Assembly (NCBI RefSeq): GCF_000365305.1
Contig: NZ_CM001841.1
Span: forward strand, 3,009,120 to 3,073,119
Reading direction: 5' to 3'
Length of the DNA stretch: 64,000 bases
DNA from: Dickeya dianthicola NCPPB 453
GTDB lineage: Bacteria > Pseudomonadota > Gammaproteobacteria > Enterobacterales > Enterobacteriaceae
The notes under the pieces are model-generated. The model was given only the letters and a program-made list of their open reading frames with translations. It ran no database searches and was not told the origin of the DNA. Positions 36,693-46,718 of this stretch are shown piece after piece (the first letter of the stretch is position 1; each line of letters starts with the position of its first letter). The translations under genes were made by a program, and so were the position numbers.

Positions 36693-36736
36693 GACTAAAA
36701 GCCGCCACTCTCATTCAGGCGGCTTTAGTTTTTTCA
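36693..36736 (+). terminator. Terminator of the small-protein unit
   Basis: Stem ACTAAAAGCCGCC/GGCGGCTTTAGT with one bulged A and an 11-nt loop, followed by TTTTTT. A textbook intrinsic terminator, about 15 bp after the small-protein stop. Confidence 0.9.
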
Positions 36737-36790
36737 CTCCCTTCCGACAAACACCCTGCAGTCTTCTTCAGTTCCGTATCTGATCCCTGA

Positions 36791-39001
36791 TCACTTGGTT
36801 GGCGCGGTTTGGCCTTTTTGCGCTTGTGATAGCACAATTTCGACGTTTTCCATCATCCCCTGATCTTCATGGTCCAGAATGTGGCAATGCAGTACAAACT
36901 CACCGATATAACGCTGATAACGGGTTCTCAGCAGGACGCGGTAATAGTTTTGCGGCGTACCGGTTAGTTGGCCGGGCAATAGCTTGGTTTTGACGAAAAT
37001 GGTGTCTTTCCACTGCCCTTTCAAGCCGGCAAACTGGCTGTCGCCATCGGCTTCCGTGACGCCGGGCAAACTGACATCACGCCCCTGCGGGTCATAAATC
37101 GCGACAATCTGGAACGGATTCACATGGATATGAAATGGATGGCTAACGCTGTACGAACGCAGTTCCCACTCCTGCGACGCCCATAACGGCAACGTCATAT
37201 CAATGCGTTTAGGGTCATAAGCCCGTATCTGTTTCGGCAACCACACACCATTAACTTTTTCGACGCCAAAATCGTGACCAATAGCAAAGACATCTTTTTT
37301 ATTCGGCTGCGTGCCGCCGGCAAAAAAGACGATTTTCTGTTTTGGCTGACCGGCAATCTCTTCATCGCTCACATCCCTGGTATGCGGCGCGAACCGAGTG
37401 AGATAGATCTGGTTATCGTCACGGTTCAGGTCATGAATAATCTCCTGCCGAACCGCCTCCGGCATCAGCTTCTGCGCCGAATAGGTCAGCTTCCGCCGTA
37501 AGGTCGGTACAAAATCCTGCACCGCAATGCTGTCCGGGCCGGATACGGAAACAAACCCCAACAAACTGTTGCCCTGATCCTTGCCGCTAATGCTACCCGT
37601 CATGGATTGCGGTGGCTGGATCATGCAATATCCCCCCGCCTGTGGAAACATCGTCAGCAGGTCATAACGGTACCCCGGTTGTAACGTTACCTTATCCGCC
37701 GTCAGCGAGTGGGACATGGTTAGCCCATCGGCAGCGACCACCTGGAAAGGTACCTTTTCACCGGAACAGAGTTCGTTAATCAACGCCCCTACGTCCTGAC
37801 GGCGTAAATTGCCCAGATACGCCTTGCGATGCAATTCGTTGAGACTCCGGCCCGGTTTTATCTTACGGAATTCCAGATTGATGGTTTCCCGCACACCGGC
37901 GTGAATCAGCCGCCAGCGTTCTACCTGCCCGGCGGTAGCTTTAAAGGTCGGCAGCACCACACCGTTGATGCTGGTCCAACGATCGGATGCCTGCCAGGTG
38001 CCGGGGCCGAACTGATCGTAATCTTCAATCACGCCGGTTTCATTCGGGCGACATTCCCAGTTGATATTGCCCTGCTTGTCCCGTTTCAGCTTCCCATCCT
38101 TCCCCAGACAAGCGTACTGAATCTGCTGAAACAATACCGTGTGCTCGGGAAATGGCTGCTGACTGTCGGGGTCGATCAGCAGCGTATCCAGATCGCCATT
38201 CGACGCTTCGGCGGGTTTGCGGTTGCCGTGGACGATAAGTGCCCCCGCCATACCGCTGGAAACCTGCAACGCGGTGGAACCGTGTCGGTGCGTGTGATAC
38301 CAGAAAGTGCCGGCCGGAATATCCTGCGAGAAATTGTACTGGTATTCGAAACTGTTGCCCGGATTCACCGACAACAGCACATTGTCGCTGTTGCCTGTCG
38401 GGCTGATCCAAGCGCCGTGGGCATGCAGGTTGGTGCCATTAAAGCAGTGAGGCGAGTCGAACAACTTCGGCGATGAGCGCGAATCGCCTGAAACCGGTTG
38501 TGCCATACTGGTATGGGGATGGGCAGACGTTCCATTATTCATCTGATGCGGCTGGCAACTGCTATCCACCGGCAAATTGTTCTTAAGCAGAATACGTACC
38601 GTATCGCCGGGCATGACATCAATTTGCGGCGCCACAAACGGCGCCCCGATAACCGGTTGCCGGTCCGTACTGCCGGTGTATCCCCGTAAATGCACCTTCT
38701 GAAAATGGTTTTGCGACGGATCATAAATTTTCCCGTCCACATATCCGACATCCAGTTCATAATATTTCTCTCTGTTTCCCTCCTGCACCCCACTAAAATG
38801 GTTCTGCAATAGCGACCTAACTAGTCGCTGCAAGTGCGGCGGATTTTCGAATAGAAAAGCGGCCTCTTTATTTTCGCCCTGCGTACTCCCATTTTCTGCC
38901 GACGGGCCATCGGCGTGGCTATCAAATACCACGAATGTCAGCAGGAAAATAAAAACATCCCGGAATGTCATTCTGTATCCAACCTTATCATATGTTGCCA
39001 T
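36791..39001 (-). CDS. Secreted multicopper oxidase
   Basis: A 736-residue cupredoxin-domain oxidase with all four copper-binding motifs: NLHAHGAW (HAHG at 193-196), WYHTHRHGS (HTHRHG at 236-241), HPFHIH in the C-terminal domain and HCHILDHEDQGMM near the end, where the type 1 axial ligand is Met. A signal peptide (TFRDVFIFLLTFVVFDSHA, cut near residue 30) sends it to the periplasm by Sec; there is no twin arginine, unlike CueO. It is longer than CueO (about 516), mainly from an N-terminal extension and central inserts. Substrate (phenolics, metal ions or bilirubin-like compounds) is not predictable. Start 39001 has GGGGAT upstream; MTFRD at 38971 is the alternative. Confidence 0.88.
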   Translation of the reverse strand: MATYDKVGYRMTFRDVFIFLLTFVVFDSHADGPSAENGSTQGENKEAAFLFENPPHLQRLVRSLLQNHFSGVQEGNREKYYELDVGYVDGKIYDPSQNHFQKVHLRGYTGSTDRQPVIGAPFVAPQIDVMPGDTVRILLKNNLPVDSSCQPHQMNNGTSAHPHTSMAQPVSGDSRSSPKLFDSPHCFNGTNLHAHGAWISPTGNSDNVLLSVNPGNSFEYQYNFSQDIPAGTFWYHTHRHGSTALQVSSGMAGALIVHGNRKPAEASNGDLDTLLIDPDSQQPFPEHTVLFQQIQYACLGKDGKLKRDKQGNINWECRPNETGVIEDYDQFGPGTWQASDRWTSINGVVLPTFKATAGQVERWRLIHAGVRETINLEFRKIKPGRSLNELHRKAYLGNLRRQDVGALINELCSGEKVPFQVVAADGLTMSHSLTADKVTLQPGYRYDLLTMFPQAGGYCMIQPPQSMTGSISGKDQGNSLLGFVSVSGPDSIAVQDFVPTLRRKLTYSAQKLMPEAVRQEIIHDLNRDDNQIYLTRFAPHTRDVSDEEIAGQPKQKIVFFAGGTQPNKKDVFAIGHDFGVEKVNGVWLPKQIRAYDPKRIDMTLPLWASQEWELRSYSVSHPFHIHVNPFQIVAIYDPQGRDVSLPGVTEADGDSQFAGLKGQWKDTIFVKTKLLPGQLTGTPQNYYRVLLRTRYQRYIGEFVLHCHILDHEDQGMMENVEIVLSQAQKGQTAPTK

Positions 39002-39380
39002 TTCATCATCCCCTTGATCTGACTCAATTCATTATTTATTGAATTTAATAGATAAAATTACAAATCTTCTTTATTACCCCGACCTATTACAGAAGGAGTG
39101 TAAATAAAAAAAGATCTTGTCATTATTTCCTGACTGGAAACGTCTGGGGGAAAGTAAATAACACCTTCATTCCGGGCAATCAGATATTTTCCTAAAACCG
39201 ACCAAGACACTGTATCGATATTTTTCCGTACAGAATGCAATCCGATAACTGATTAAAAAGCAGAGGAATTAAGAAACAAAGGCAGGACGTGAAAACAGAA
39301 CCGCGGGGGATGAGAGCGATCAAACCGTAATAATAAAAAAGCCGCGATAGTTCGCGGCTTTGCACGGTATTAAGGAGGGA
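39002..39380. other. Multicopper oxidase-nuoN intergenic region
   Basis: 379 bp, AT-rich. It holds the oxidase upstream region and the nuo terminator. The 60-codon minus-strand frame at 39058-39240 shows no protein features and is not called. Confidence 0.5.
39332..39360 (-). terminator. Terminator of the nuo operon
   Basis: Stem AAGCCGCGA/TCGCGGCTT (39339-39347, 39352-39360), followed on the minus strand by TTTTTTATTATTA. It lies 21 bp after the nuoN stop. Confidence 0.9.
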
Positions 39381-40838
39381 TTACATCAGTGGTTGCGCCA
39401 GTTGCACCAGCGAAATCAGCGGCTGCGGGTAAAGACCCAGCAGCAGCACCAACACCGACGAAATCAGTACCACAACGCCGCCTGCGGTCAACGCCCAGTT
39501 ATTCGGCGTATCGCGGTTCAGGGTTTGCGGCGCGCTCAAATACAAACTTATCAAGACGCGCAGGTAGTAATACAAACCGATGGCGCTCCCCACCACCACT
39601 GCTGCGCTCAGCCACCACAGGCGGGCGTTCACGCCTACCGCCAGCACGTAGAATTTGCCGAAGAAGCCCAGCGTCATCGGAATACCCGCCAGCGACAGCA
39701 TCATCACCGTCATCACCGCAGACAAAATCGGCTTATGCCAGAACAGACCGCGGTAGGAGAACAGCGAATCCGCATCCGGCCCCCGATACGGGCTGGACAT
39801 CAAGCTGACCACGCCAAACGCGCCCAGGCTGCTGAACAGGTAACCGGCCAGATACACGCCGATGGTTTCCAGCGCCAATTGCTGAGTCTGCACCGCAATC
39901 AACGCTACCAGCAGGTAACCCAGATGCGCGATGGATGAATACCCCAGCAAGCGCTTGATGTTGCTCTGCGCCACCGCCATCAGGTTACCGAACAGGATCG
40001 ACGCGAAAGCGATCACGCCAAGCGTAGTGCGTACCGATTCGGTGTCCACCAGCGGTGCGTACAGGAACAAACGCATCACGGCGCCGAAGATGGCTATCTT
40101 GCTGGCGGTCGCCAGGAAGGTGGAAACCGGCGCCGGCGCCCCCTGATACACATCCGGCGTCCACAGGTGGAACGGCACCAGCGACAGTTTGAAGCCCAGC
40201 CCGACCAGCATCATACCCAGACCGGCCAGCAGCAACGGCGCGTGCAACTGGTGGTCGTTCAGGCTCTTGCCGAGGCTGACAAAGCTCAGGCTGCCGGAAT
40301 CGGCATACACCAGCGCCATGCCGAACAACAGGAACGAGGACGCAGCGGCGGACAGCAGCATGTATTTGATGGCTGCTTCCAGCGAACGTTTCTGGCGGAA
40401 GGCATAACCCACCATACCGAACAGCGGCAGGGAGATCAGTTCGATGCCGATGAAGAACGCCGCCAGATGGTTGGCGCTCGCCAGCAGAATGCCGCCCAGT
40501 GTGGCAATCAACACCAGCAGATAGAACTCGTCTTTATTGTCCGGATAGCCTTCCAGCCACGGGTAGGCGAAGGTACTGGTCGCCAAACTCGCCGCCAGCA
40601 CCAGGCCGGTATAGAACATCGAGAACCCGTCTACCCGAATCAACGGGGTGACATCGGTCGGCCCAACCTGGCCGACCAGATACAGCGATAACAACGCGAT
40701 GTTCAGACCGATGACCGTCAGCGTAGCGTTGACAAAATGGTTGCGTCGCCACGCAATGCACAGCATCACAACCACAACTGTCAATCCGACGATTAACAGT
40801 GGCGATATCGCGATCAGTTGTTGAGGAGTTATTGTCAT
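39381..40838 (-). CDS. nuoN: NADH-quinone oxidoreductase subunit N
   Basis: A 485-residue antiporter-like membrane subunit of complex I, with about 14 helices, one of three proton-translocating modules. The conserved Lys-bearing helices include [20 protein letters not shown] and the [12 protein letters not shown] region. It is the last gene of the operon, 6 bp after nuoM, with a strong terminator downstream. Confidence 0.97.
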   Translation of the reverse strand: MTITPQQLIAISPLLIVGLTVVVVMLCIAWRRNHFVNATLTVIGLNIALLSLYLVGQVGPTDVTPLIRVDGFSMFYTGLVLAASLATSTFAYPWLEGYPDNKDEFYLLVLIATLGGILLASANHLAAFFIGIELISLPLFGMVGYAFRQKRSLEAAIKYMLLSAAASSFLLFGMALVYADSGSLSFVSLGKSLNDHQLHAPLLLAGLGMMLVGLGFKLSLVPFHLWTPDVYQGAPAPVSTFLATASKIAIFGAVMRLFLYAPLVDTESVRTTLGVIAFASILFGNLMAVAQSNIKRLLGYSSIAHLGYLLVALIAVQTQQLALETIGVYLAGYLFSSLGAFGVVSLMSSPYRGPDADSLFSYRGLFWHKPILSAVMTVMMLSLAGIPMTLGFFGKFYVLAVGVNARLWWLSAAVVVGSAIGLYYYLRVLISLYLSAPQTLNRDTPNNWALTAGGVVVLISSVLVLLLGLYPQPLISLVQLAQPLM

Positions 40839-40844
40839 GGCGAA

Positions 40845-42380
40845 TTACAGCCCTGTCGTTGAAATTGTTGAACCCTGAACCGATGACGTAAACCATTGCT
40901 GGATATTGGTCATCGCCGCGCTGGATGTATCCAGAATTGGTTGCGGATAAACGCCCAGCAGCACCAGCAACACCACCAGCAGCAGAATGAGCGACAGTTC
41001 GCGCGCGGTCATCCCCTGCAGTGGCGTGTCCGATTTCGCGGCGCCGTAGAACGCACGCTGCATCATCACCAGCGAATAAACGGAAGCAAACACCAAGCCG
41101 AAGGTTGAGATAACCGTAATCACCGGCACCACCGGGTAGCTGCCGAACAGAATCATGAATTCGCCGACAAAGTTACCGGTACCCGGCATCCCCAGCGTGG
41201 CTACCGCGAAAAACAGCGACAGCGCGGGCAAATAGCGAATACGTCCCCACAAACCGCCCATCTGACGCAGATCGCGGGTATGCAGGCGTTCATACAACTG
41301 ACCGCAAATGATGAACAGACCGGCGGCCGACAGGCCGTGGGCTATCATCTGCATCACCGCGCCCTGATAAGCCAGTTGACTGCCGGAATAGATGGCAATC
41401 ATCACAAAGCCCATGTGCGACACCGAGGTGTAAGCGATAAGGCGTTTGATGTCGGTCTGTTTGAACGCCATCCAGGCGCCGTAGAAGATACCGATAACGC
41501 CCAGCCACATGGCGATAGGCGCAAAATCGTGGGAGGCGTTAGGGAACAACGGCAGGCTGAATCGTAACAAGCCGTAGGCTGCGGTTTTCAGCAGGATCCC
41601 CGCCAGGTCCACCGAACCCGCTGTCGGCGCCTGGCTGTGCGCATCCGGCAGCCAGCCATGCAACGGCACCACCGGCATTTTCACCGCGAACGCGATGAAG
41701 AAGCCCAGCATCAACGCATATTCCAGACCGTAGGACATCGGCGTTTTCAGCAGACGGGAATAATCGAAGGTCCATTCGCCGGTGGCATTATGGTGTGCGA
41801 ACACCAGCGCCAGAATGGCTATCAGCATCACCAGACCGCTTGCCTGCGTATAAATGAAGAACTTGGTGGCCGCGGCGATACGGGTCTTGCCATCAGAACC
41901 TTTGTGTCCCCACAGTGCGATCAGGAAGTACATCGGCACCAACATCATTTCCCAGAAAAAGAAGAACAGGAACATGTCGATAGCCAAGAAGACGCCAATC
42001 ACCCCGCCGAGGATCCACAGCAGGTTGAGATGGAAGAAACCCTGATAGCGTTGAATCTCACGCCAGGAACAGAGGATCGCCAGCACGCCCAGCAGGCCGG
42101 TCAGCACCACCATCAGCAATGACAACCCGTCCAGCGCCAGGTGAATCGAGATACCGAAACGCGGTATCCAGCTCAACACGAATTCCGACTGCCATTGCGG
42201 CAGGCCCGTCGGTGTCGCCAGCAAAAAGCCGCCCTGCAGCCACAACTGCAGTGACAGCGCCAGTGTCAGCCCCATAGAGATCAGCGCGATCCAGCGCGGC
42301 ACGCGAGTGCCAAAACGCTCGAGCTGCCAGCACAGCAGGCCGCCGATAAAGGGGATAAGAATCAGCCAAGGTAGTAGCAT
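40845..42380 (-). CDS. nuoM: NADH-quinone oxidoreductase subunit M
   Basis: A 511-residue antiporter-like, proton-pumping subunit of complex I. The key Glu is seen in FFFFFWEMMLVPMYFLIALWG and the proton-path Lys in FFIAFAVKMPVVPLHGWLPDAH. Start: ATG at 42380 (MLLPWLILIPFIGG) matches E. coli; the longer frame adds 21 residues from the 96-bp nuoL-nuoM gap. Confidence 0.97.
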   Translation of the reverse strand: MLLPWLILIPFIGGLLCWQLERFGTRVPRWIALISMGLTLALSLQLWLQGGFLLATPTGLPQWQSEFVLSWIPRFGISIHLALDGLSLLMVVLTGLLGVLAILCSWREIQRYQGFFHLNLLWILGGVIGVFLAIDMFLFFFFWEMMLVPMYFLIALWGHKGSDGKTRIAAATKFFIYTQASGLVMLIAILALVFAHHNATGEWTFDYSRLLKTPMSYGLEYALMLGFFIAFAVKMPVVPLHGWLPDAHSQAPTAGSVDLAGILLKTAAYGLLRFSLPLFPNASHDFAPIAMWLGVIGIFYGAWMAFKQTDIKRLIAYTSVSHMGFVMIAIYSGSQLAYQGAVMQMIAHGLSAAGLFIICGQLYERLHTRDLRQMGGLWGRIRYLPALSLFFAVATLGMPGTGNFVGEFMILFGSYPVVPVITVISTFGLVFASVYSLVMMQRAFYGAAKSDTPLQGMTARELSLILLLVVLLVLLGVYPQPILDTSSAAMTNIQQWFTSSVQGSTISTTGL

Positions 42381-42476
42381 GGCGAGTTGTGTCCCTAAAT
42401 TAAAGAAAACGAAAAACTTGCTGCCTGCGGGGCTACTCATCACCGAGCGCCCCGCCCCTCTGCATTACCGCATCGC

Positions 42477-44327
42477 TTAGACCAGCAACAGCAGCGCCAG
42501 CACCACTGCGGCACCGACCCCCATTGAGGCGACATACCAGCGCACCTGCCCGTTTTCGCTGACGATCAACGCACGGTTGCCCCAGCGAGTCAGGATGGCC
42601 GGAATGTTCATCAGCGCATTGAGCGGGTCACGCTGCAGCAATGTCGCAATAGCCAGATACGGTTTGACGAAGACCTTGTCATACAGCCAGTCGAATCCCC
42701 ACGCATGGAACCACCATGTTGAGAAGAAACGACCCGGCGCGCTGTTGGCGACGCTCGTCACCAACTGACGTTTGCCCAGCCACAGTGCGGCCGCCAGCAG
42801 AATACCGGCAATCGCCACCACGCCGGAGGCGATTTCCAGCGTCATGACCTGATCATGCTCAAGCTCGGTCGTGGCCGGCAGTACACCGTGCAGCGGCAGC
42901 GCAATCTGAGCGCCGACAAAAGTGGACAGCACCAGCAGCACCAGCAACGGCAAGTGATGGGAAATTCCCTTGCCTGCGTGGGCTTTAGTTTTTGCTTCAC
43001 CATGAAACACGATAAAAATCATCCGGAAGGTGTACAGCGACGTCATGAACGCGCCCACCAAACCGGCAATCACCAGATTAATGTGACCGTTAGCCCAGGC
43101 GCCTGCCAGAATTTCATCCTTACTGAAGAAACCGGCAGTGACCATCGGCAACGCCGACAGCGCGGCGCCGCCCACCAGGAAACAGGCATACACCAGCGGA
43201 ATGGTTTTACGCAGGCCGCCCATTTTGAAGATGTTCTGCTCGTGATGGCAGGCTAAAATCACCGAACCGGACGACAGGAACAACAACGCCTTGAAGAATG
43301 CATGGGTCATCAGGTGGAAGATAGCGGCGTCCCACGCCTGCACGCCAAGCGCCAGAAACATGTAACCAATCTGGCTCATCGTCGAATAGGCCAGCACGCG
43401 TTTGATATCGGTTTGCACCAACGCGGCGAAACCGGCCAGCAGCAGCGTGATCGCCCCCACATTGGCGACCAGATGCAGTACATCCGGCGCCAGCAGGAAC
43501 AGGCCGTGGGTACGGGCGATCAGATACACGCCCGCGGTCACCATAGTCGCAGCATGGATCAACGCGGAAACCGGCGTCGGGCCGGCCATCGCATCCGCCA
43601 GCCAGGTCTGCAACGGCAGCTGCGCCGATTTACCGACCGCGCCACCCAGCAGCATCAGCGTCGCCCAGGTGATAACCGGGGAGCCTTCAGCCAAATGTTG
43701 CGGCGCCAATACCATCAGATCGCGGAAGTTCAGCGTGCCCAGTTCGCGGTACAGGATGAACAACGCGAACGCCAACAGCACGTCGCCCACACGGGTGACG
43801 ATGAACGCTTTCATCGCCGCAGCGCCGTTGTTCGGGTTAGTGTAGTAGAAACCGATCAGCAGATAGCTGCACAGCCCCACCCCTTCCCAACCGAGGTACA
43901 TCAGCAGCAAGTTGTCCGCCAGCACCAACACCACCATACTGGCGATAAACAGGTTGGTGTAGGCAAAGAAGCGGGAGTAACCCTCTTCACCGCGCATGTA
44001 CCAGGAGGCGAACAGGTGGATGAAGAAACCCACGCCGATCACTACCGACAGCATGGTCAGCGACAACCCGTCCAACGCCAGCGTAACGCCGATGTCGAAC
44101 TTGCCGACCGTCATCCAGCTCCACAGGTGCTGACTGAAGAAGGTCACCCCGCCAGGTTGTTGCTGACTGAGAAAATCCACCACGACTCCGCCAGTCACCA
44201 GCGCAGCCAGCCCAATCGACCCCACCCCGACGGTGGCGGAAACATTTTCCGACCAGCGTCCGCGAGAGAAGGCCAGCAACAGGAATCCGATCAGCGGAAA
44301 CAGAATTGTTAAATAGAGTAAGTTCAT
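42477..44327 (-). CDS. nuoL: NADH-quinone oxidoreductase subunit L
   Basis: A 616-residue distal proton-pumping subunit of complex I. The antiporter core ([24 protein letters not shown], in part, and [29 protein letters not shown], in part) is followed by a C-terminal segment that forms the long lateral helix along the membrane arm. It overlaps nuoK by 4 bp. Confidence 0.97.
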   Translation of the reverse strand: MNLLYLTILFPLIGFLLLAFSRGRWSENVSATVGVGSIGLAALVTGGVVVDFLSQQQPGGVTFFSQHLWSWMTVGKFDIGVTLALDGLSLTMLSVVIGVGFFIHLFASWYMRGEEGYSRFFAYTNLFIASMVVLVLADNLLLMYLGWEGVGLCSYLLIGFYYTNPNNGAAAMKAFIVTRVGDVLLAFALFILYRELGTLNFRDLMVLAPQHLAEGSPVITWATLMLLGGAVGKSAQLPLQTWLADAMAGPTPVSALIHAATMVTAGVYLIARTHGLFLLAPDVLHLVANVGAITLLLAGFAALVQTDIKRVLAYSTMSQIGYMFLALGVQAWDAAIFHLMTHAFFKALLFLSSGSVILACHHEQNIFKMGGLRKTIPLVYACFLVGGAALSALPMVTAGFFSKDEILAGAWANGHINLVIAGLVGAFMTSLYTFRMIFIVFHGEAKTKAHAGKGISHHLPLLVLLVLSTFVGAQIALPLHGVLPATTELEHDQVMTLEIASGVVAIAGILLAAALWLGKRQLVTSVANSAPGRFFSTWWFHAWGFDWLYDKVFVKPYLAIATLLQRDPLNALMNIPAILTRWGNRALIVSENGQVRWYVASMGVGAAVVLALLLLV

Positions 44328-44626
44328 CCGCGCATCTCACTGACAGTATCAATATTCAGGGTCTGACGGCGACGATACAGCTGGAGCAGCAGCGCCAGGC
44401 CAATACTGGCTTCCGCCGCGGCCAACGTAATAGTCAGGATATACATCACCTGACCATCCGATTGCCCCCAGTAACTGCCGGCGACCACAAAGGCCAGCGC
44501 CGCGGCGTTAATCATGATTTCCAGACAAATCAGCATAAACAGCAAATTGCGGCGAATCACCAACCCGGTCAGCCCCAGCACGAAGAGGATGGCCGCCAAC
44601 AGCAAGCCATGTTGTAGCGGAATCAT
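44324..44626 (-). CDS. nuoK: NADH-quinone oxidoreductase subunit K
   Basis: A 100-residue, three-helix membrane subunit homologous to MrpC. It contains the conserved Glu residues of the proton channel ([13 protein letters not shown] and [13 protein letters not shown]). It overlaps nuoJ and nuoL by 4 bp each, indicating translational coupling. Confidence 0.97.
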   Translation of the reverse strand: MIPLQHGLLLAAILFVLGLTGLVIRRNLLFMLICLEIMINAAALAFVVAGSYWGQSDGQVMYILTITLAAAEASIGLALLLQLYRRRQTLNIDTVSEMRG

Positions 44627-45174
44627 GCACGTTCCTCCGTTATTTTCTTGTCGGCATCCTGATCTTTGGCAATCAGCTCTCCGCGCTTGTCTTCACGGCC
44701 GATGTGGAAAGCCACCACCAAACCGGCCAGCAGCAGCATCGATGCCAGCTCCACCGCCAGCACATACGGCCCAAACAGACTGATGCCGACCGCTTTGGCA
44801 TCAACCATATTGCCAGCGATATTCTGACCGGTGACGCTAAGGATCCCGTTGGCGATAACCGCCAGCAGAATCAGGGAAAGCACACCCGGCCCCACCCATA
44901 CGCTGGGTTTCAGCCACAGTTTTTCCTGCTCATCGACCGAATTGCCGAGGTTCAGCATCATCACCACAAAGACGAACAACACCATGATGGCGCCGGCGTA
45001 AACGATTATCTCCAGCGCCCCGGCGAAATACGCGCCCAGCGAGAAGAACACACCGGCAACCGCCAGTAACGAAACAATCAGATAAAGTAATGCATGTACT
45101 GGACTGGTATGAGTAATGACACGTAACGTCGCCAGTACCGCAATAATCGCAGTCGCATAAAAAGCGAATTCCAT
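44623..45174 (-). CDS. nuoJ: NADH-quinone oxidoreductase subunit J
   Basis: A 183-residue, five-helix membrane subunit of complex I. The conserved third helix with its pi-bulge is in [21 protein letters not shown]. Start: ATG at 45174 ([10 protein letters not shown]) matches the family; the longer frame adds 27 residues from the nuoI-nuoJ gap and 3' end of nuoI. Confidence 0.97.
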   Translation of the reverse strand: MEFAFYATAIIAVLATLRVITHTSPVHALLYLIVSLLAVAGVFFSLGAYFAGALEIIVYAGAIMVLFVFVVMMLNLGNSVDEQEKLWLKPSVWVGPGVLSLILLAVIANGILSVTGQNIAGNMVDAKAVGISLFGPYVLAVELASMLLLAGLVVAFHIGREDKRGELIAKDQDADKKITEERA

Positions 45175-45184
45175 GCTTGGCTCC

Positions 45185-45727
45185 TTAGGGCAGCAGGCCT
45201 TTAACGTCAATGGGTTTGGCTTCGTTTTCGGCTTCGCCCTTCTCTTTCCCATCAACAGCCATACCGGCCATCCGGTAGAAGTTGTATTCCGGATATTTAC
45301 CCGGCCCCGAGATCAGCAGATCTTCTTTTTCGTACACCAGATCCTGACGCTTGAACTCACCCATTTCGAAATCGGGGGTCAGTTGAATCGCCGTCGTCGG
45401 GCAGGCCTCTTCACACATGCCGCAGAAAATGCAGCGAGAGAAGTTGATGCGGAAAAACTCCGGATACCAACGGCCATCCTTCATTTCCGCCTTCTGCAAG
45501 GAGATACAGCCTACCGGGCAGGCCACGGCGCACAGGTTGCAGGCTACGCAACGCTCCTGTCCGTCCGGATCGCGGGTCAGCACAATGCGGCCGCGAAAAC
45601 GCGGCGGCGGATTAACCGGCTCTTCCGGATACATTTTGGTTTCACGCTTTTTAAACGCGTTGGAACCCACCATGCAGATACTGCGTACCTGGGTGCCGAA
45701 ACCAATCAAAAGTTCTTTCAGTGTCAT
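45185..45727 (-). CDS. nuoI: NADH-quinone oxidoreductase subunit I
   Basis: A 180-residue hydrophilic subunit with two [4Fe-4S] clusters (N6a, N6b). The motifs are [15 protein letters not shown] and [15 protein letters not shown]. It passes electrons from NuoG towards NuoB. It lies 16 bp after nuoH. Confidence 0.97.
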   Translation of the reverse strand: MTLKELLIGFGTQVRSICMVGSNAFKKRETKMYPEEPVNPPPRFRGRIVLTRDPDGQERCVACNLCAVACPVGCISLQKAEMKDGRWYPEFFRINFSRCIFCGMCEEACPTTAIQLTPDFEMGEFKRQDLVYEKEDLLISGPGKYPEYNFYRMAGMAVDGKEKGEAENEAKPIDVKGLLP

Positions 45728-45743
45728 GGTTTATTCACCCCTA

Positions 45744-46718
45744 TCAAGCGTTGTACAAAATGACCGCGGCGGTCGCCAGCAGGTTCAGCAGCGTCAGCGG
45801 CAGACACACCCGCCAGCCAAACGCCATCACCTGGTCATAACGCGGACGTGGCAGAGAGGCGCGAATCAGGATGAACATCATCATGAAAAACGCCGTCTTC
45901 AGTGCAAACCAGACAAACGGCGGCAGGAAAGGTCCGTGCCAGCCACCGAAGAACAGCGTCACGATCAGCGCGGAAACCGTCACGATACCGATGTATTCGC
46001 CAACGAAGAACAGACCGAACTTCATCCCGGCGTACTCGATATGGTAGCCATCCGCCAGTTCCTGCTCGGCTTCCGGCTGGTCGAACGGATGACGGTGACA
46101 CACCGCCACGCCGGCGATTGCAAAGGTAATGAAACCAAAGAACTGCGGGACGACGTTCCACACCGTAGACTGCGCGTTGACGATATCGGCCATGTTGAAC
46201 GAGCCGGCCTGCGCCACCACGCCCATCAGGGACAACCCGAGGAACACTTCATAACTCAGCGTTTGCGCAGAGGCGCGCACCGCGCCCAGCAGCGAGTATT
46301 TGTTGTTACTGGACCAACCGGCGAACAGCACCGCATAAACCGCCAGACCCGCCATCATCAGGAAGAACAGAACCCCGATGTTCAGGTTGGCCACCTGCCA
46401 GGTCGGGCTGACCGGCACAATGGCGAACGACAGCAACAGCGAAGTAAAGGCAATCACCGGCGCCAGGGTGAAAATCACCTTGTCGGCAAACGGCGGCGTC
46501 CAGTCTTCTTTGAAGAACATCTTGAGCATGTCCGCCACCAGCTGCAGCGAACCGCCCCAGCCCACGCGGTTAGGCCCATAACGCCCCTGGAACAGCGCCA
46601 GCAGACGGCGCTCCCCCATACTCATGAACGCACCGCAGCTCACCACGACCAACAGAATCACGACTGCTTTGCCGACGGTGGTCAGAATGTCCAGTACTTC
46701 CGGAGTCAACCAACTCAT
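45744..46718 (-). CDS. nuoH: NADH-quinone oxidoreductase subunit H
   Basis: A 324-residue, eight-helix membrane subunit that forms much of the quinone site with NuoB and NuoD. Conserved stretches are [40 protein letters not shown] (in part), and the C-terminal [20 protein letters not shown]. It overlaps nuoG by 4 bp. Confidence 0.97.
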   Translation of the reverse strand: MSWLTPEVLDILTTVGKAVVILLVVVSCGAFMSMGERRLLALFQGRYGPNRVGWGGSLQLVADMLKMFFKEDWTPPFADKVIFTLAPVIAFTSLLLSFAIVPVSPTWQVANLNIGVLFFLMMAGLAVYAVLFAGWSSNNKYSLLGAVRASAQTLSYEVFLGLSLMGVVAQAGSFNMADIVNAQSTVWNVVPQFFGFITFAIAGVAVCHRHPFDQPEAEQELADGYHIEYAGMKFGLFFVGEYIGIVTVSALIVTLFFGGWHGPFLPPFVWFALKTAFFMMMFILIRASLPRPRYDQVMAFGWRVCLPLTLLNLLATAAVILYNA

